A stretch of DNA of 64,000 bases from Thalassomonas viridans. Lineage in GTDB: Bacteria; Pseudomonadota; Gammaproteobacteria; Enterobacterales; Alteromonadaceae. The stretch is taken from assembly GCF_000948985.2 (NCBI RefSeq), contig NZ_CP059733.1, forward strand, positions 186,001 to 250,000. Reading direction: 5' to 3'. The notes below the pieces were generated by a model, which saw only the letters and a program-made list of their open reading frames with translations, ran no database searches and had not been told where the DNA came from. Positions 1 to 9,395 of the stretch are shown one piece after another. The position numbers were made by a program, and so were the translations under genes. Every line of letters begins with the position of its first letter. Within the stretch, counting starts at the first letter, position 1.

Positions 1-140
1 TGCCGGTGAAAACCGTTGACGGCCTGCCGGTGGGCAAAGGCGGTCGCGGCCCGGTAACCAAGGCCTTACAGGATGCCTTCTTCGGTATCTTCGATGGCAG
101 CACAGAAGACAAATGGGGCTGGTTAGAGCCGATCGCCTAA
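1..140 (+). CDS. ilvE: Branched-chain amino acid aminotransferase, C-terminal end (partial)
   Basis: Only the last 45 codons are in the window, read in the frame that starts at base 3 and ends with TAA at 138-140. The residues include GPVTKALQDAFFGIF and TEDKWGW, the usual C-terminus of class IV PLP aminotransferase IlvE. The enzyme makes valine, leucine and isoleucine from their keto acids in the cytoplasm. It lies 91 bases upstream of ilvD on the same strand, so an ilvE-ilvD-ilvA operon is likely, resembling the order of the E. coli ilvGMEDA operon. The start and any leader or attenuator lie outside the window. Confidence 0.9.
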   Translation, partial: PVKTVDGLPVGKGGRGPVTKALQDAFFGIFDGSTEDKWGWLEPIA

Positions 141-231
141 CCCGGAGCCCAACAGGGGAAACTGCTCCGGCAGGCGCCGGGCAGGTTTCCCTTTTTTTTA
201 ACCGATATTTTTTTAATGGATATGTAACGCT

Positions 232-2091
232 ATGCCAAAATTAAGATCTGCAACTTCTACCCAGGGCCGTAATATGGCGGGCGCCCGCGCACTCTGGCGT
301 GCAACCGGTATGACGGACAATGACTTTGGCAAGCCTATTATTGCCGTGGTGAATTCTTTTACCCAGTTTGTGCCCGGACATGTGCATTTAAAAGATATGG
401 GACAGCTGGTGGCGGGCGCCATAGCCGAGGCCGGCGGTGTCGCCAAAGAATTTAATACCATCGCCGTGGACGACGGTATCGCCATGGGGCACAGCGGCAT
501 GCTCTACAGCTTGCCTTCGCGGGATCTGATCGCCGATTCGGTGGAATATATGGTAAACGCCCATTGCGCCGATGCCATGGTATGTATCTCCAATTGCGAC
601 AAGATCACCCCGGGCATGATGATGGCGGCGATGCGCCTGAATATCCCGGTGATCTTTGTTTCCGGCGGCCCGATGGAAGCCGGTAAAACCAAATTGTCGG
701 ATCAGATCATTAAATTAGACCTGGTGGATGCTATGATCCAGGGGGCGGATCCGACAGTGTCCGACGAACAAAGCGACCAGATAGAAAGATCCGCCTGTCC
801 CACCTGCGGCTCCTGCTCCGGCATGTTTACCGCCAATTCCATGAATTGCCTGGCGGAAGCCCTGGGCCTGGCCCTGCCGGGCAACGGCTCTATGCTGGCC
901 ACCCATGCCGACAGGAAGCAACTGTTTTTGCAGGCGGGACGTGAAATCGTCAACCTGACCAGGCGTTATTACCAGGACGATGACGAGTCCGCCCTGCCCC
1001 GCAATATCGCCAATAAAACCGCCTTTGAAAACGCCATGTGCCTGGATATCGCCATGGGGGGCTCCAGCAACACGGTACTGCATTTGCTGGCGGCCGCCAA
1101 CGAGGCGGAAATTGATTTTACCATGGCGGATATCGACCGTTTGTCCCGCAAGGTGCCGCATTTATGTAAGGTGGCCCCTGCCACCCAGGAATATCATATG
1201 GAAGACGTGCATCGCGCCGGTGGCGTGGTGGCTATCCTGGGGGAGCTGGCCCGGGCAGGCTTGCTCGACACCCGGGTGAGCAATGTTTTAGGCATCAGCC
1301 TGGCAGACTTATTGGAAAAATATGATGTTGCCTTAACCCAAGACGAAGCGGTGAAAGACTTTTACCGCGCCGGTCCCGCCGGTATACGCACCACCCAGGC
1401 CTTTAGCCAGGACTGCCGTTACGACACTCTGGACATCGACCGTGAACAGGGCTGTATCCGCACCCGGGAGCATGCCTTTTCCCAGGAAGGCGGACTGGCG
1501 GTATTATCCGGCAATATCGCCCCGGACGGCTGTATCGTGAAAACCGCCGGGGTGGCGGAAGATAATTTAACTTTCACCGGGCCGGCCCATGTATTTGAAA
1601 GCCAGGAAGACGCCGTGGAAGGTATCCTGGGGGGCAAAGTGGTTGCCGGTGAAGTGGTGGTGATCCGTTATGAAGGGCCTAAAGGCGGGCCGGGTATGCA
1701 GGAAATGCTTTACCCTACCACCTACCTGAAATCTATGGGGCTGGGCAAGGCCTGTGCCCTGATCACCGACGGACGTTTCTCCGGCGGCACTTCCGGCCTG
1801 TCTATCGGGCATATTTCGCCGGAAGCGGCCAACGGCGGCGCCATCGGCCTGGTTGAGCAGGGGGATATTATCCATATCGATATTCCCAGGCGGGAGATCA
1901 AATTACAGCTCCCGGATGAGGAGCTGATCAGGCGCCGCAGCCGGATGCAGGACCAACAAAAGGCCTGGCAGCCTAAAGACAGGGTGCGTCCCATCAGCTA
2001 TGCCCTGAAAAATTACGCTATGCTGGCCACCAGTGCCGATAAAGGGGCGGTGCGCGACCGTAAACTGCTCGACGGAGAAAGTTATGACTAA
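232..2091 (+). CDS. ilvD: Dihydroxy-acid dehydratase
   Basis: A 619-residue protein, close to the 616 residues of E. coli IlvD. It dehydrates 2,3-dihydroxy acids to 2-keto acids in valine and isoleucine synthesis, using an iron-sulfur cluster and Mg2+. Family motifs are clear: N-terminal [20 protein letters not shown], the cluster-associated [12 protein letters not shown], the [19 protein letters not shown] region, and [14 protein letters not shown] [15 protein letters not shown] near the C-terminus. The ATG start fits the family N-terminus, although the ribosome binding site is weak. The stop overlaps the start of ilvA by 8 bases, which suggests translational coupling. No frame damage is seen. 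Confidence 0.97.
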   Translation: MPKLRSATSTQGRNMAGARALWRATGMTDNDFGKPIIAVVNSFTQFVPGHVHLKDMGQLVAGAIAEAGGVAKEFNTIAVDDGIAMGHSGMLYSLPSRDLIADSVEYMVNAHCADAMVCISNCDKITPGMMMAAMRLNIPVIFVSGGPMEAGKTKLSDQIIKLDLVDAMIQGADPTVSDEQSDQIERSACPTCGSCSGMFTANSMNCLAEALGLALPGNGSMLATHADRKQLFLQAGREIVNLTRRYYQDDDESALPRNIANKTAFENAMCLDIAMGGSSNTVLHLLAAANEAEIDFTMADIDRLSRKVPHLCKVAPATQEYHMEDVHRAGGVVAILGELARAGLLDTRVSNVLGISLADLLEKYDVALTQDEAVKDFYRAGPAGIRTTQAFSQDCRYDTLDIDREQGCIRTREHAFSQEGGLAVLSGNIAPDGCIVKTAGVAEDNLTFTGPAHVFESQEDAVEGILGGKVVAGEVVVIRYEGPKGGPGMQEMLYPTTYLKSMGLGKACALITDGRFSGGTSGLSIGHISPEAANGGAIGLVEQGDIIHIDIPRREIKLQLPDEELIRRRSRMQDQQKAWQPKDRVRPISYALKNYAMLATSADKGAVRDRKLLDGESYD

Positions 2092-3631
2092 CGCCGGAGA
2101 TGCCCGGGTTGCCGACAATATCAGCGATATGGATTACCTGCGCCGCATCTTGCTGGCGCCGGTTTATGATATCGCCGTGGAAACCGAGCTGACGCCGCTC
2201 ACTAAATTGTCATCACGCTTGAATAACCAGATCTTTCTCAAGCGGGAAGACCAGCAGCCGGTGCATTCCTTTAAATTGCGCGGCGCCTATAACAAGCTGA
2301 GCAACCTTTCCGAGCAGGAATGTATTCACGGCGTGGTGGCGGCTTCCGCCGGCAACCATGCCCAGGGGCTGGCGCTGTCGGCGAGCAAATTGGGCATCAA
2401 GGCCACCATCGTCATGCCGATAACCACCCCGGATATCAAGGTGGACAATGTCCGCCGTTTCGGCGCCGAAGTGCGCCTGATCGGCCGCAGTTTTAATGAG
2501 GCCCAGGCGGCGTCACTGAAGTTTGCCCGGGAAGAAAAGAAAACCCTGATCCATCCATTTGACGATATCGATGTTATCGCCGGCCAGGGAACCGTGGCAA
2601 AAGAATTATTGCAGCAGCAGCCCAATGCCGATGTGGTGTTCGTGCCGGTCGGCGGCGGCGGGCTGCTGGCGGGTATGGCGGTGTATCTGAAACAATTGCG
2701 CCCGGACATCAAAATTATCGGCGTCGAAGCGGAAGACTCGGCCTGCCTGCAGGCGGCCTTCGAAGCGGGCGGCCCGGTAGATCTCGACCAGGTGGGCCTG
2801 TTTGCCGACGGGGTGGCGGTAAAGCGTATCGGCAAGCTGACCTTTGATCTGATCAAACGTTACTGCGACCAGGTGATCACGGTTAACAGCGACGAGATTT
2901 GTGCGGCGATAAAAGATATCTTTGAGCAGACCCGGGTGATTGCCGAACCCGCAGGCGCCCTGTCGCTGGCGGCGGTGAACAAATATTGCCAGGGCAGCGG
3001 CGGCGATGAGCTTTTGGTGGCGGTATTATCCGGCGCTAACATGAACTTTCACAGCTTGCGTTACGTGTCGGAGCGTTGCGAATTAGGCGAGCAAAAGGAA
3101 GCCGTGTTTGCGGTGACTATCCCGGAGAAAAAAGGCAGTTTCCGCCGTTTCTGCCAGGCGCTGGCAGGCAGGGTGATCACCGAATTCAATTACCGCTATG
3201 TCGGCAGCGACAAAGCCCATATTTTTGTCGGCATCCGCTTAAGTGGCCAGCAGGAGCGACAGCAACTGGCGCAGATTCTAGAGCAGGCCAGGTATAAAGT
3301 GCGGGATTTCACCGACAACGAGCTGGCCAAGTTGCATGTGCGTTATATGATAGGCGGACAAAACCCCATGCCGGTGAACGAGCGCATCTTCCGCTTCCAG
3401 TTTCCCGAGTATCCGGGAGCCCTGGAGCAGTTTCTCGATACCCTGGGGGAGCTGTGGAACATTACCCTGTTCCATTACCGCAACCACGGCGCCGCCTTTG
3501 GCCAGGTACTGGCGGGTTTTGAGGTCCGGGAGGAGGAAGAGCAGGAGTTTTTTGCACACCTTGAAGCCCTGGGTTACCGCTGGCAGGAAGAAACCGACAA
3601 CCCCGCCTATCAGGCGTTTCTAACCCGTTAA
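2084..3631 (+). CDS. ilvA: Threonine deaminase, biosynthetic
   Basis: A 515-residue PLP enzyme that converts threonine to 2-oxobutyrate, the first step of isoleucine synthesis. The lysine motif [10 protein letters not shown], the glycine loop VGGGGLLAG and two C-terminal ACT-like regulatory repeats (about residues 330-510) match the biosynthetic IlvA of E. coli (514 residues), which is inhibited by isoleucine. An in-frame upstream start would give 17 extra residues, but ATG at 2084 is preferred: GGAG lies about 7 bases upstream and the protein then begins at the family position. The ATG lies inside the last codons of ilvD. A hairpin follows at 3668. Confidence 0.96.
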   Translation: MTNAGDARVADNISDMDYLRRILLAPVYDIAVETELTPLTKLSSRLNNQIFLKREDQQPVHSFKLRGAYNKLSNLSEQECIHGVVAASAGNHAQGLALSASKLGIKATIVMPITTPDIKVDNVRRFGAEVRLIGRSFNEAQAASLKFAREEKKTLIHPFDDIDVIAGQGTVAKELLQQQPNADVVFVPVGGGGLLAGMAVYLKQLRPDIKIIGVEAEDSACLQAAFEAGGPVDLDQVGLFADGVAVKRIGKLTFDLIKRYCDQVITVNSDEICAAIKDIFEQTRVIAEPAGALSLAAVNKYCQGSGGDELLVAVLSGANMNFHSLRYVSERCELGEQKEAVFAVTIPEKKGSFRRFCQALAGRVITEFNYRYVGSDKAHIFVGIRLSGQQERQQLAQILEQARYKVRDFTDNELAKLHVRYMIGGQNPMPVNERIFRFQFPEYPGALEQFLDTLGELWNITLFHYRNHGAAFGQVLAGFEVREEEEQEFFAHLEALGYRWQEETDNPAYQAFLTR

Positions 3632-3667
3632 CCGACTTTTGGCTATCGCTTAAGTTAACTCATTAAT

Positions 3668-3705
3668 CCGGCAGGAAATTTCTCCTGCCGGTGATTTTCC
3701 TTGTT
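3668..3705 (+). terminator. Terminator after the ilv operon
   Basis: A 9-bp perfect stem (CCGGCAGGA and TCCTGCCGG) with a 6-base loop is followed by a T-rich but not pure T tract. It lies 36 bases after the ilvA stop. Confidence 0.7.
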
Positions 3706-3781
3706 TCCCTTCTTTATCTCGACTGGCAAGTTAAGCTGCCAAAAACTGTCTAAATAGTAAACAAAATGTTATGCCCCCGGC

Positions 3782-3809
3782 TTGACTCTAAAAGATTAAT
3801 TGCTATTTT
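3782..3809 (+). promoter_or_regulatory. Putative promoter of the double-glycine peptide gene
   Basis: TTGACT and TATTTT are separated by 16 bases and lie about 55 bases upstream of the peptide ATG. The match to the sigma70 consensus is moderate and comes from reading only. Confidence 0.4.
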
Positions 3810-3862
3810 AATGGGGCACTTTCGGGTGCACAGGAACTAAAATAAATCAAAAGGACTGAATT

Positions 3863-4045
3863 ATGGAACTGAAAGTTAATAAGAAGAAATTAGCGAATTT
3901 ATCAAGGGATTTGAGAAGCATGCCGATGGAGCTGACCGCAGCCGTTGCGGGCGGTACTTCACCCGAACCCGGGGTACCGGAAATCATGGGGGGCCGTGTC
4001 AGGGTTCTGACCAAGAAACCTACCGAATACCATATCACGCATTAA
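3863..4045 (+). CDS. Double-glycine leader peptide, putative bacteriocin/RiPP precursor
   Basis: A 60-residue peptide with a lysine-rich N-terminus (MELKVNKKKLANLSRD) and an apparent leader end MELTAAVAGG, followed by a roughly 30-residue core starting TSPEPGVPEIMGG and ending EYHITH. The GG site and the hydrophobic residues at -4, -7 and -12 type positions are what C39 peptidase exporters recognise. A C39 ABC exporter is encoded convergently about 100 bases away. AAGGA precedes the ATG at good spacing. The core has no Cys, so lanthionine or disulfide bonds are excluded, and no modification enzyme is nearby. A role as bacteriocin, signal peptide or other exported peptide is inferred from leader and context. 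Confidence 0.7.
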   Translation: MELKVNKKKLANLSRDLRSMPMELTAAVAGGTSPEPGVPEIMGGRVRVLTKKPTEYHITH

Positions 4046-4083
4046 CCCTATGCGAGTTTACGGCTTCAATTTGCAACTAAGGC

Positions 4084-4122
4084 AACGGTCTTTTTAAGCA
4101 GATGTCAAAAGACCGTTTTTTA
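4084..4122 (+). terminator. Terminator of the peptide gene
   Basis: An 11-bp perfect stem, AACGGTCTTTT with AAAAGACCGTT, is followed by a T run. It lies between the peptide gene and the convergent exporter gene; the T run favours + strand transcription. Confidence 0.85.
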
Positions 4123-4151
4123 TTTCTGTTGTTGGTTGTTATTGGAACCCG

Positions 4152-6284
4152 TTAACCAGCCGTTTGTTCGCTGGACTCCGCTTCCGCCTTTTCATAGGCG
4201 CTGATTTTAATTTCCCTGTCCGCCGAGGCTATGGTTTCCTTGCGGTGGGCGATAATCACCCGGGTGATATCCAGGCGCTTAACCGCTTCGTTAATATCCG
4301 ATTCCAGCTGGGTATCCAGGTGGCTGGTGGCTTCATCCATAAAGAGGATTTTCGGTTTCTTATACAGGGCCCGGGCGAGTATGATGCGTTGCTTCTGTCC
4401 GCCGGACAAGCTGGAACCCATATCGCCGATAAGGCTGTTATAACCCATAGGCATATTGCTGATATCGTCATGGATCGCCGCCAGTTCGGCGCAATACACC
4501 AAATGCTCCATATCTATCGGACTGTCAAAAAAGGCGATATTGTCCGCCACAGATCCCGACAGCAGTTCATCGTCCTGCATAACAGCGGCAACCTGCTGGC
4601 GGTATTGCTTATGCCCCAGCTGCTGCAGCGGAATATCGTCGATCAGCACCTGGCCCTGTTGCGGCAGGTTCAGGCCGAGCATGACCTTCAGCAGGGTGGA
4701 TTTACCGCTGCCGGAAGGCCCGGTGATGGCTACGGATTCGCCGGCATTGATATTCATATTGACGCCGTGGATCACATCCTGGCCGGCATCGCTGTAGCTG
4801 AAGGAGACATTCTCCAGGGTGATTTTCCCCTGGATCTTATGGGGTTTGGCATCGTCTTCCTGCAAGACTTCTTTTTCTGTCAGGGCGATATCCGCCAGAC
4901 GTTCGAAGTGCAGTCCCAGCATTTTAAATTCGATAACCTTTTCGATCAGCGCCGCCATCTTGTCGATAAACTGCCGTTTATAGGCCATAAAGGCAAACAA
5001 CATACCGGTACTGAAACCGCCGTCTATGACCAGGTGGGCGGCCAGGTAAATCACCGCGATATTTTCAACGCCGAACAGGAAGCGGTTAATGGCGTCGTAG
5101 GAAATCACGAAGTTGCCGAAGCGGATATTCTGGTTGATGGCGGCAGCAAAACGGTTTTGCCACTGGCCTTCCCTTTTCACTTCCGAGCCGAACAGCTTGA
5201 TGGTCTGGATGCCGCGCACGGTTTCCATAAAGTTACTGTTTTCCTCGGCGCGGGCAATAATTTCCTGCTCGCTGATGGCCCGGTAGGGCTTATAGGTCAG
5301 AAAGCGGATCGCGGCATACAGGCAGACCGCGGCCAGTACCACAGCCGACAGCGCCGGGCTGTAAAAGAAGATCATGCCTAAGGTGATCAGCGCCATCAGA
5401 CCGTCGATTATGGTTTCTATCACCCCGGTGGTCAGCAGGCGTTTGACCTCCTGCAGCGAGCCGAAACGGGATACCACATCCCCCATATGGCGCTTTTCAA
5501 AATATTGCAGCGGCAGGCGGATCAGGTGGTGAAACAGGTTGGCGCCGAGCTGGATACTCATCAGGTTGGCAAAATGCATCAGGGACAGCCGCCGGATGGC
5601 ATTGGTGACGGTTTCAAACAGCAGCAGCAGGAAAAAGCCTATCGCCAGCACGGTGAGCAGGGACGTATCCCCGGTGAGGATAACGTCATCCACCACCAGC
5701 TGGATATAATAAGGGCTGGCCAGGGCGAATACCTGGATCAGCAGCGACAGGGTAAAAATCAGCGTCAGGGACTTGGTCAGGCCGGTGATCTTGCTCCAGA
5801 AGTCGCTGAATCTCAGGCTCGGCGGCGGCTCTTTATGCTCGAACGCCTGGGTCGGGCTCAGCTCCAGCGCTATGCCGGTAAAATGTCCCGAGACCTCTTC
5901 GAGTTTGAGTTTCCTGACGCCGGACGCCGGATCATGGATCACTATGCCCTTGGCATTGGCGGATTTAAGCACGACAAAATGGTTGAGGTCCCAGTGCAAA
6001 ATACAGGGGGTCTGCAGGTGCTGCATATCGTCGAGTTCGATACGCAGCGGCCGGGAGGTCATTTCCAGCTTTTCGGCAAAGTGCATGATATCGAGCAAAG
6101 TGGCCCCTTCCAGGGACAGGCTGAACTTTTGCCGCATCGCCAAAAGATCGGTTTTATAACCGTGATAGCCCGCCACCATGGCCAGGGATGCCAGGCCGCA
6201 TTCGGTGGCTTCCGATTGCAGCAGCAAAGGTAAGGTTTTGCGATGCCAAAACTGTAATTTTGCGCCGGGAGAAGAAGTATCCAT
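4152..6284 (-). CDS. C39 peptidase-containing ABC exporter (bacteriocin type)
   Basis: A 710-residue inner-membrane transporter that combines leader cleavage, a membrane domain and an ATPase. The N-terminal C39 peptidase (about residues 15-140) has Gln23, Cys29 in EATECGLASLAM, His102 in DLNHFVVL and Asp118 in HDPASG, the full catalytic set. A six-helix ABC membrane region spans about 165-440. The nucleotide-binding domain carries GPSGSGKST, LSGGQKQR and ILFMDEATSHLD. This is the family that cuts after double-glycine leaders and exports the core peptide. It lies 66 bases downstream of the HlyD-type gene on the same strand, so the two form an operon. No outer-membrane TolC partner is nearby; a genomic TolC presumably serves. 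Confidence 0.95.
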   Translation of the reverse strand: MDTSSPGAKLQFWHRKTLPLLLQSEATECGLASLAMVAGYHGYKTDLLAMRQKFSLSLEGATLLDIMHFAEKLEMTSRPLRIELDDMQHLQTPCILHWDLNHFVVLKSANAKGIVIHDPASGVRKLKLEEVSGHFTGIALELSPTQAFEHKEPPPSLRFSDFWSKITGLTKSLTLIFTLSLLIQVFALASPYYIQLVVDDVILTGDTSLLTVLAIGFFLLLLFETVTNAIRRLSLMHFANLMSIQLGANLFHHLIRLPLQYFEKRHMGDVVSRFGSLQEVKRLLTTGVIETIIDGLMALITLGMIFFYSPALSAVVLAAVCLYAAIRFLTYKPYRAISEQEIIARAEENSNFMETVRGIQTIKLFGSEVKREGQWQNRFAAAINQNIRFGNFVISYDAINRFLFGVENIAVIYLAAHLVIDGGFSTGMLFAFMAYKRQFIDKMAALIEKVIEFKMLGLHFERLADIALTEKEVLQEDDAKPHKIQGKITLENVSFSYSDAGQDVIHGVNMNINAGESVAITGPSGSGKSTLLKVMLGLNLPQQGQVLIDDIPLQQLGHKQYRQQVAAVMQDDELLSGSVADNIAFFDSPIDMEHLVYCAELAAIHDDISNMPMGYNSLIGDMGSSLSGGQKQRIILARALYKKPKILFMDEATSHLDTQLESDINEAVKRLDITRVIIAHRKETIASADREIKISAYEKAEAESSEQTAG

Positions 6285-6350
6285 AATCTAGTTACAGTCC
6301 TTGGCTGATGGTTTACGTGTATACATAGGGAATTTTGCGGGTCGCGACAT

Positions 6351-7595
6351 TTATAACTGACCCTTGATACTCATTACCGGGTCGAATAACCACTGCAATA
6401 ATGAACGTTCTTCGATAATAATATCGGCGTCCAGCATCATGCCGGATCGCAGGGAAATTTCTTTGCCGTAGGCATTGATGTTCTGCTGCGCCAGATCCAC
6501 CACCACCCGGTAGGAAGGTTGGCTGATCAGGCCCGGGGTATCGATTTCGTCTGGCAGCAGTACGCTGGTGCTGATTTCAGAGATGATGCCGTCATAAATG
6601 CCAAATTTTTCATAGGGAAAGGCATGGTATCTGAGCCGGGTTTGCTGGCCTTTGTTGATAAAACCAAAAGCCGAGGTCGGCACATAAATCACCGCCTGCA
6701 TGGCGCTGCCGTCGGGCAGGATATTAAGCAGGCTCTGGTTGGTGAGCACGGATTTTCCGGTTTTCGCCAGCAAACCCGACACTATGCCGTCAGACGGCGC
6801 CCTTAACTCTCCCAGGCGTTGTTGTTTGATGGTGGCCAGCTGTACCTTAGTTTCCGCCAGCTGGGTATTGATCTGGTTGTTGAGTTTGGCCTGCTCTATC
6901 GGCAATTGCGCCAGCTGGTTTTTTATCTGTTCGATTTGATCGTTAATGCTGAGGCGCTCCGAGCGGATACCGGACGCCTGCTGATCCAGGGACAACAGGG
7001 AATCTTTCTGTTTTTTCAGCTCCAGATCGGAAATATAACCTGTGCCTGCCAGGGTAGAAACCTGCAGCACGATTTCTTTGTTGATGGCGATGCGTTTGTC
7101 GAAAATTTCTTTTTGCAGATCCAGCTGTTGCAGGCGTTTTTGTAAGTTGCCGAGTTTGTTTTCCAGTTCGGTGATCTGCAGCTGGTGCTGGGTTTGCTGT
7201 TTGCTTTTCTGCTGCTCTAAGGTGGTGATCTGGAACTGGTACTGGTTGATCAGCGACTGGTTCAGCTCAAAGCCTTCGGCGCCGTGTTTCTCCGAGGTAA
7301 TACGCAGCAAGGGCTGATCTTTTTTCACCGCCTGGCCTTCCTGTACCAGCAGCTGGGTGATAATGCCCGACTGCGGGGCGGTTAATTTCACCAGGCCGCT
7401 GTCCGGCTGCAGCATGCCGCTGACCCTTTCTTTACGGGTATAACTGCCGATGGAAAGATAAACCAGGCTAATGATAACAATAACAACCATTAACAGGGCG
7501 AAGGATTTAAATAGCGGTGGCTGGACTAAGCTGACGGCGCCGTCCAATCTGTGTCGTTTTTTTTCTAATACTTCGGGACGGAAAAGGTTATCCAT
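6351..7595 (-). CDS. HlyD-family secretion adaptor
   Basis: A 414-residue periplasmic adaptor anchored by one membrane helix (about 31-50). A half lipoyl/biotinyl motif follows at about 70-100 (APQSGIITQLLVQEGQAV), then a long Gln/Lys/Leu-rich coiled-coil hairpin (about 115-260) and a C-terminal beta-barrel region. Such proteins bridge an inner-membrane ABC exporter to TolC. It is the first gene of a two-gene unit with the C39 exporter and is transcribed divergently from the aminopeptidase gene at 7904. It resembles adaptors of bacteriocin and colicin V-type export; the substrate is inferred to be the peptide at 3863. Confidence 0.93.
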   Translation of the reverse strand: MDNLFRPEVLEKKRHRLDGAVSLVQPPLFKSFALLMVVIVIISLVYLSIGSYTRKERVSGMLQPDSGLVKLTAPQSGIITQLLVQEGQAVKKDQPLLRITSEKHGAEGFELNQSLINQYQFQITTLEQQKSKQQTQHQLQITELENKLGNLQKRLQQLDLQKEIFDKRIAINKEIVLQVSTLAGTGYISDLELKKQKDSLLSLDQQASGIRSERLSINDQIEQIKNQLAQLPIEQAKLNNQINTQLAETKVQLATIKQQRLGELRAPSDGIVSGLLAKTGKSVLTNQSLLNILPDGSAMQAVIYVPTSAFGFINKGQQTRLRYHAFPYEKFGIYDGIISEISTSVLLPDEIDTPGLISQPSYRVVVDLAQQNINAYGKEISLRSGMMLDADIIIEERSLLQWLFDPVMSIKGQL

Positions 7596-7903
7596 AACAG
7601 TTACTACTGGCTCTTGCTAAATCCAAAGCATGATAGCATAGCTTACAATTCATGTTAATAAATTGTTTTTTATACTAAAAACAGTTTGTTAGCTAGATGC
7701 ATGGCGATAAGTTGTTCAATTTGCTCAAGCTTTTTTCAATGATTTTTGGCTGAAAAATGCCTGTCCGCCGGCATGTTTTTAGCGATAGCAAATAGCAGCC
7801 AGGGGGCGGTACCGGCTCGTTTGTTAATAAAATGCTTAACCGGCATTTGCTTCCCTGTTGACTTGGCTTACTATAAGGGCATATTTTTTCAGGTAGTAAA
7901 TTT
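7596..7903. other. Divergent intergenic region
   Basis: A 308-base region between the divergent HlyD-type gene and the M18 aminopeptidase gene. It must hold both promoters. The half near the HlyD gene is A+T rich. TTGACT at 7858 followed 18 bases later by TATTTT is a possible promoter for the aminopeptidase. An open frame antisense to the aminopeptidase start looks incidental. No repeat or hairpin stands out. Confidence 0.5.
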
Positions 7904-9316
7904 ATGAACAAAGTATTTAAACTTGCCGGTATTATGCTGGCAACCGGTATGACATTGGGGGCGCAATTCAGTGCCTCGGCAGAAGAAAAATCTTCCTGGC
8001 TGACACTGTCCAAGAAAGAGCTTAAGCAGGTAGAAAACTATGCCAGCGGTTATAAGTCCTTTATCCACAAGGCGAGAACCGAGGTCAGTTTTGTTGACGA
8101 AACCGTTAAACTGGCGGAGGCCAATGGTTTTAAGCCGCTGAAAAGCGACAGCGTATTAACCCCGGGAGCACGTTTTTATGATATCAACCGCGGCCGGGCA
8201 ATGAACCTGATCGTGATCGGTGACAAGCCGATCACCGAAGGCGTACGCATCGTCGGCTCCCATATCGATTCGCCGCGCATTGAATTAAAAGGCCGTCCCC
8301 TGTATGAAAAAGAGGGCTTTGCCCTGGTGCAGACCTATATTCACGGCGGCATCAAAAATTATCAGTGGGTCAATATACCGCTGGCGCTGGTGGGGCATGT
8401 CGATAAAAAAGACGGCAGCCGGGTGAAGATTTCCATCGGCCTCAATGAAGACGATCCTGTGTTTATGGTGCCTGACTTAGCCCCGCACGTGGATCAGGAT
8501 TACCGCAAAAGACCGAACCGTGAAGTGATCAAAAAAGAAGAGCTGGATGCCATTATTGCTTCCAAGCCGGGTAAAAAATCCAGGGTTAAACAGCAGGTCA
8601 TCGCCTACTTAAAAGCCGAATACGGTATTTCGCTTGCAGACCTGGTTTCCGCCGAGCTGGCGCTGGTGCCGGCCATGAAACCGCGTGATGTCGGCATCGA
8701 CAGGGCACTGATTGCCGCCTATGGCCAGGACGATAAACTGGCGGCCTATGCTTCTATTAAAGCCATTTTAGAGCAGGAAACACCTGAATATACCGCTATG
8801 GCGTTTTTGGTGGACAATGAAGAAGTCGGCAATATCAATAATACCGGCGCCAAGTCGACCTATCTGGTGGATTTGATTTCTGAAATGCTTTATCTCAACA
8901 AAGGCAGTGGCTACAACGACCACTTCTTACGTCTGGCGCTGAAGAACACTAAGGTAATTTCTACCGATGTGAATCCCGGGGTCAATCCTAACTGGCCTGG
9001 CGTTTGGGACCTGGGTAATGCCCCGCGTTTAGGCGAGGGGGTCAACCTTAAGCTCTATGGCGGCGGTTTTAATGCCAACTCCGAATATATCGCCTGGACC
9101 CGCAGCTACCTGGATAAGGCGGATATCTTATGGCAAACCAGCACCTATAAAGGCAAGGCGTCCGGCGGCACTATCGGCAGCAGTTTGTCTAAGGACAATA
9201 TGGAAGTGATCGACTTCGGTGTGCCGGTATTGTCCATCCACTCCCCCTACGCCCTGAGTTCGAAAGTGGATATTTACTCCCTGTACCGGGCCATGAGTGC
9301 TTTTTACCGTTATTAA
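7904..9316 (+). CDS. M18-family aminopeptidase with signal peptide
   Basis: A 470-residue metallopeptidase. The first 26 residues form a signal peptide (positive MNK, hydrophobic stretch, SASA-E cleavage site), so it is probably periplasmic or secreted. M18 motifs follow: VGSHIDSPRIELKGRPLY with the zinc-ligand HxD, LVDNEEVGN with the catalytic Glu pair, and a C-terminal SIHSPYALSS near the last zinc ligand. M18 enzymes remove N-terminal amino acids and are usually cytosolic in bacteria, so export is unusual. In this genome it would complement the secreted S8 proteases near 19-27 kb. It is a single gene with its own terminator. Confidence 0.9.
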   Translation: MNKVFKLAGIMLATGMTLGAQFSASAEEKSSWLTLSKKELKQVENYASGYKSFIHKARTEVSFVDETVKLAEANGFKPLKSDSVLTPGARFYDINRGRAMNLIVIGDKPITEGVRIVGSHIDSPRIELKGRPLYEKEGFALVQTYIHGGIKNYQWVNIPLALVGHVDKKDGSRVKISIGLNEDDPVFMVPDLAPHVDQDYRKRPNREVIKKEELDAIIASKPGKKSRVKQQVIAYLKAEYGISLADLVSAELALVPAMKPRDVGIDRALIAAYGQDDKLAAYASIKAILEQETPEYTAMAFLVDNEEVGNINNTGAKSTYLVDLISEMLYLNKGSGYNDHFLRLALKNTKVISTDVNPGVNPNWPGVWDLGNAPRLGEGVNLKLYGGGFNANSEYIAWTRSYLDKADILWQTSTYKGKASGGTIGSSLSKDNMEVIDFGVPVLSIHSPYALSSKVDIYSLYRAMSAFYRY

Positions 9317-9322
9317 TGGTAT

Positions 9323-9360
9323 AAAAACCTGTCCTCTTTTTTACTGGGGACAGGTTTTTT
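9323..9360 (+). terminator. Terminator of the M18 gene
   Basis: AAAACCTGTCC pairs with GGACAGGTTTT and a T6 run follows, directly after the aminopeptidase stop. Confidence 0.9.
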
Positions 9361-9395
9361 AAGATAAGTATTTACTGCTGCCGCTGGGAGGTTTT

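Noticed and set aside
3632..3862. tRNA or riboswitch in the gap before the double-glycine peptide
   Set aside because: Only a terminator hairpin and a promoter-like motif are visible; no cloverleaf or known aptamer core.
4164..6233. Open frames of 405 and 248 codons on the + strand
   Set aside because: They are antisense to the well-supported C39 exporter gene and show no family features.
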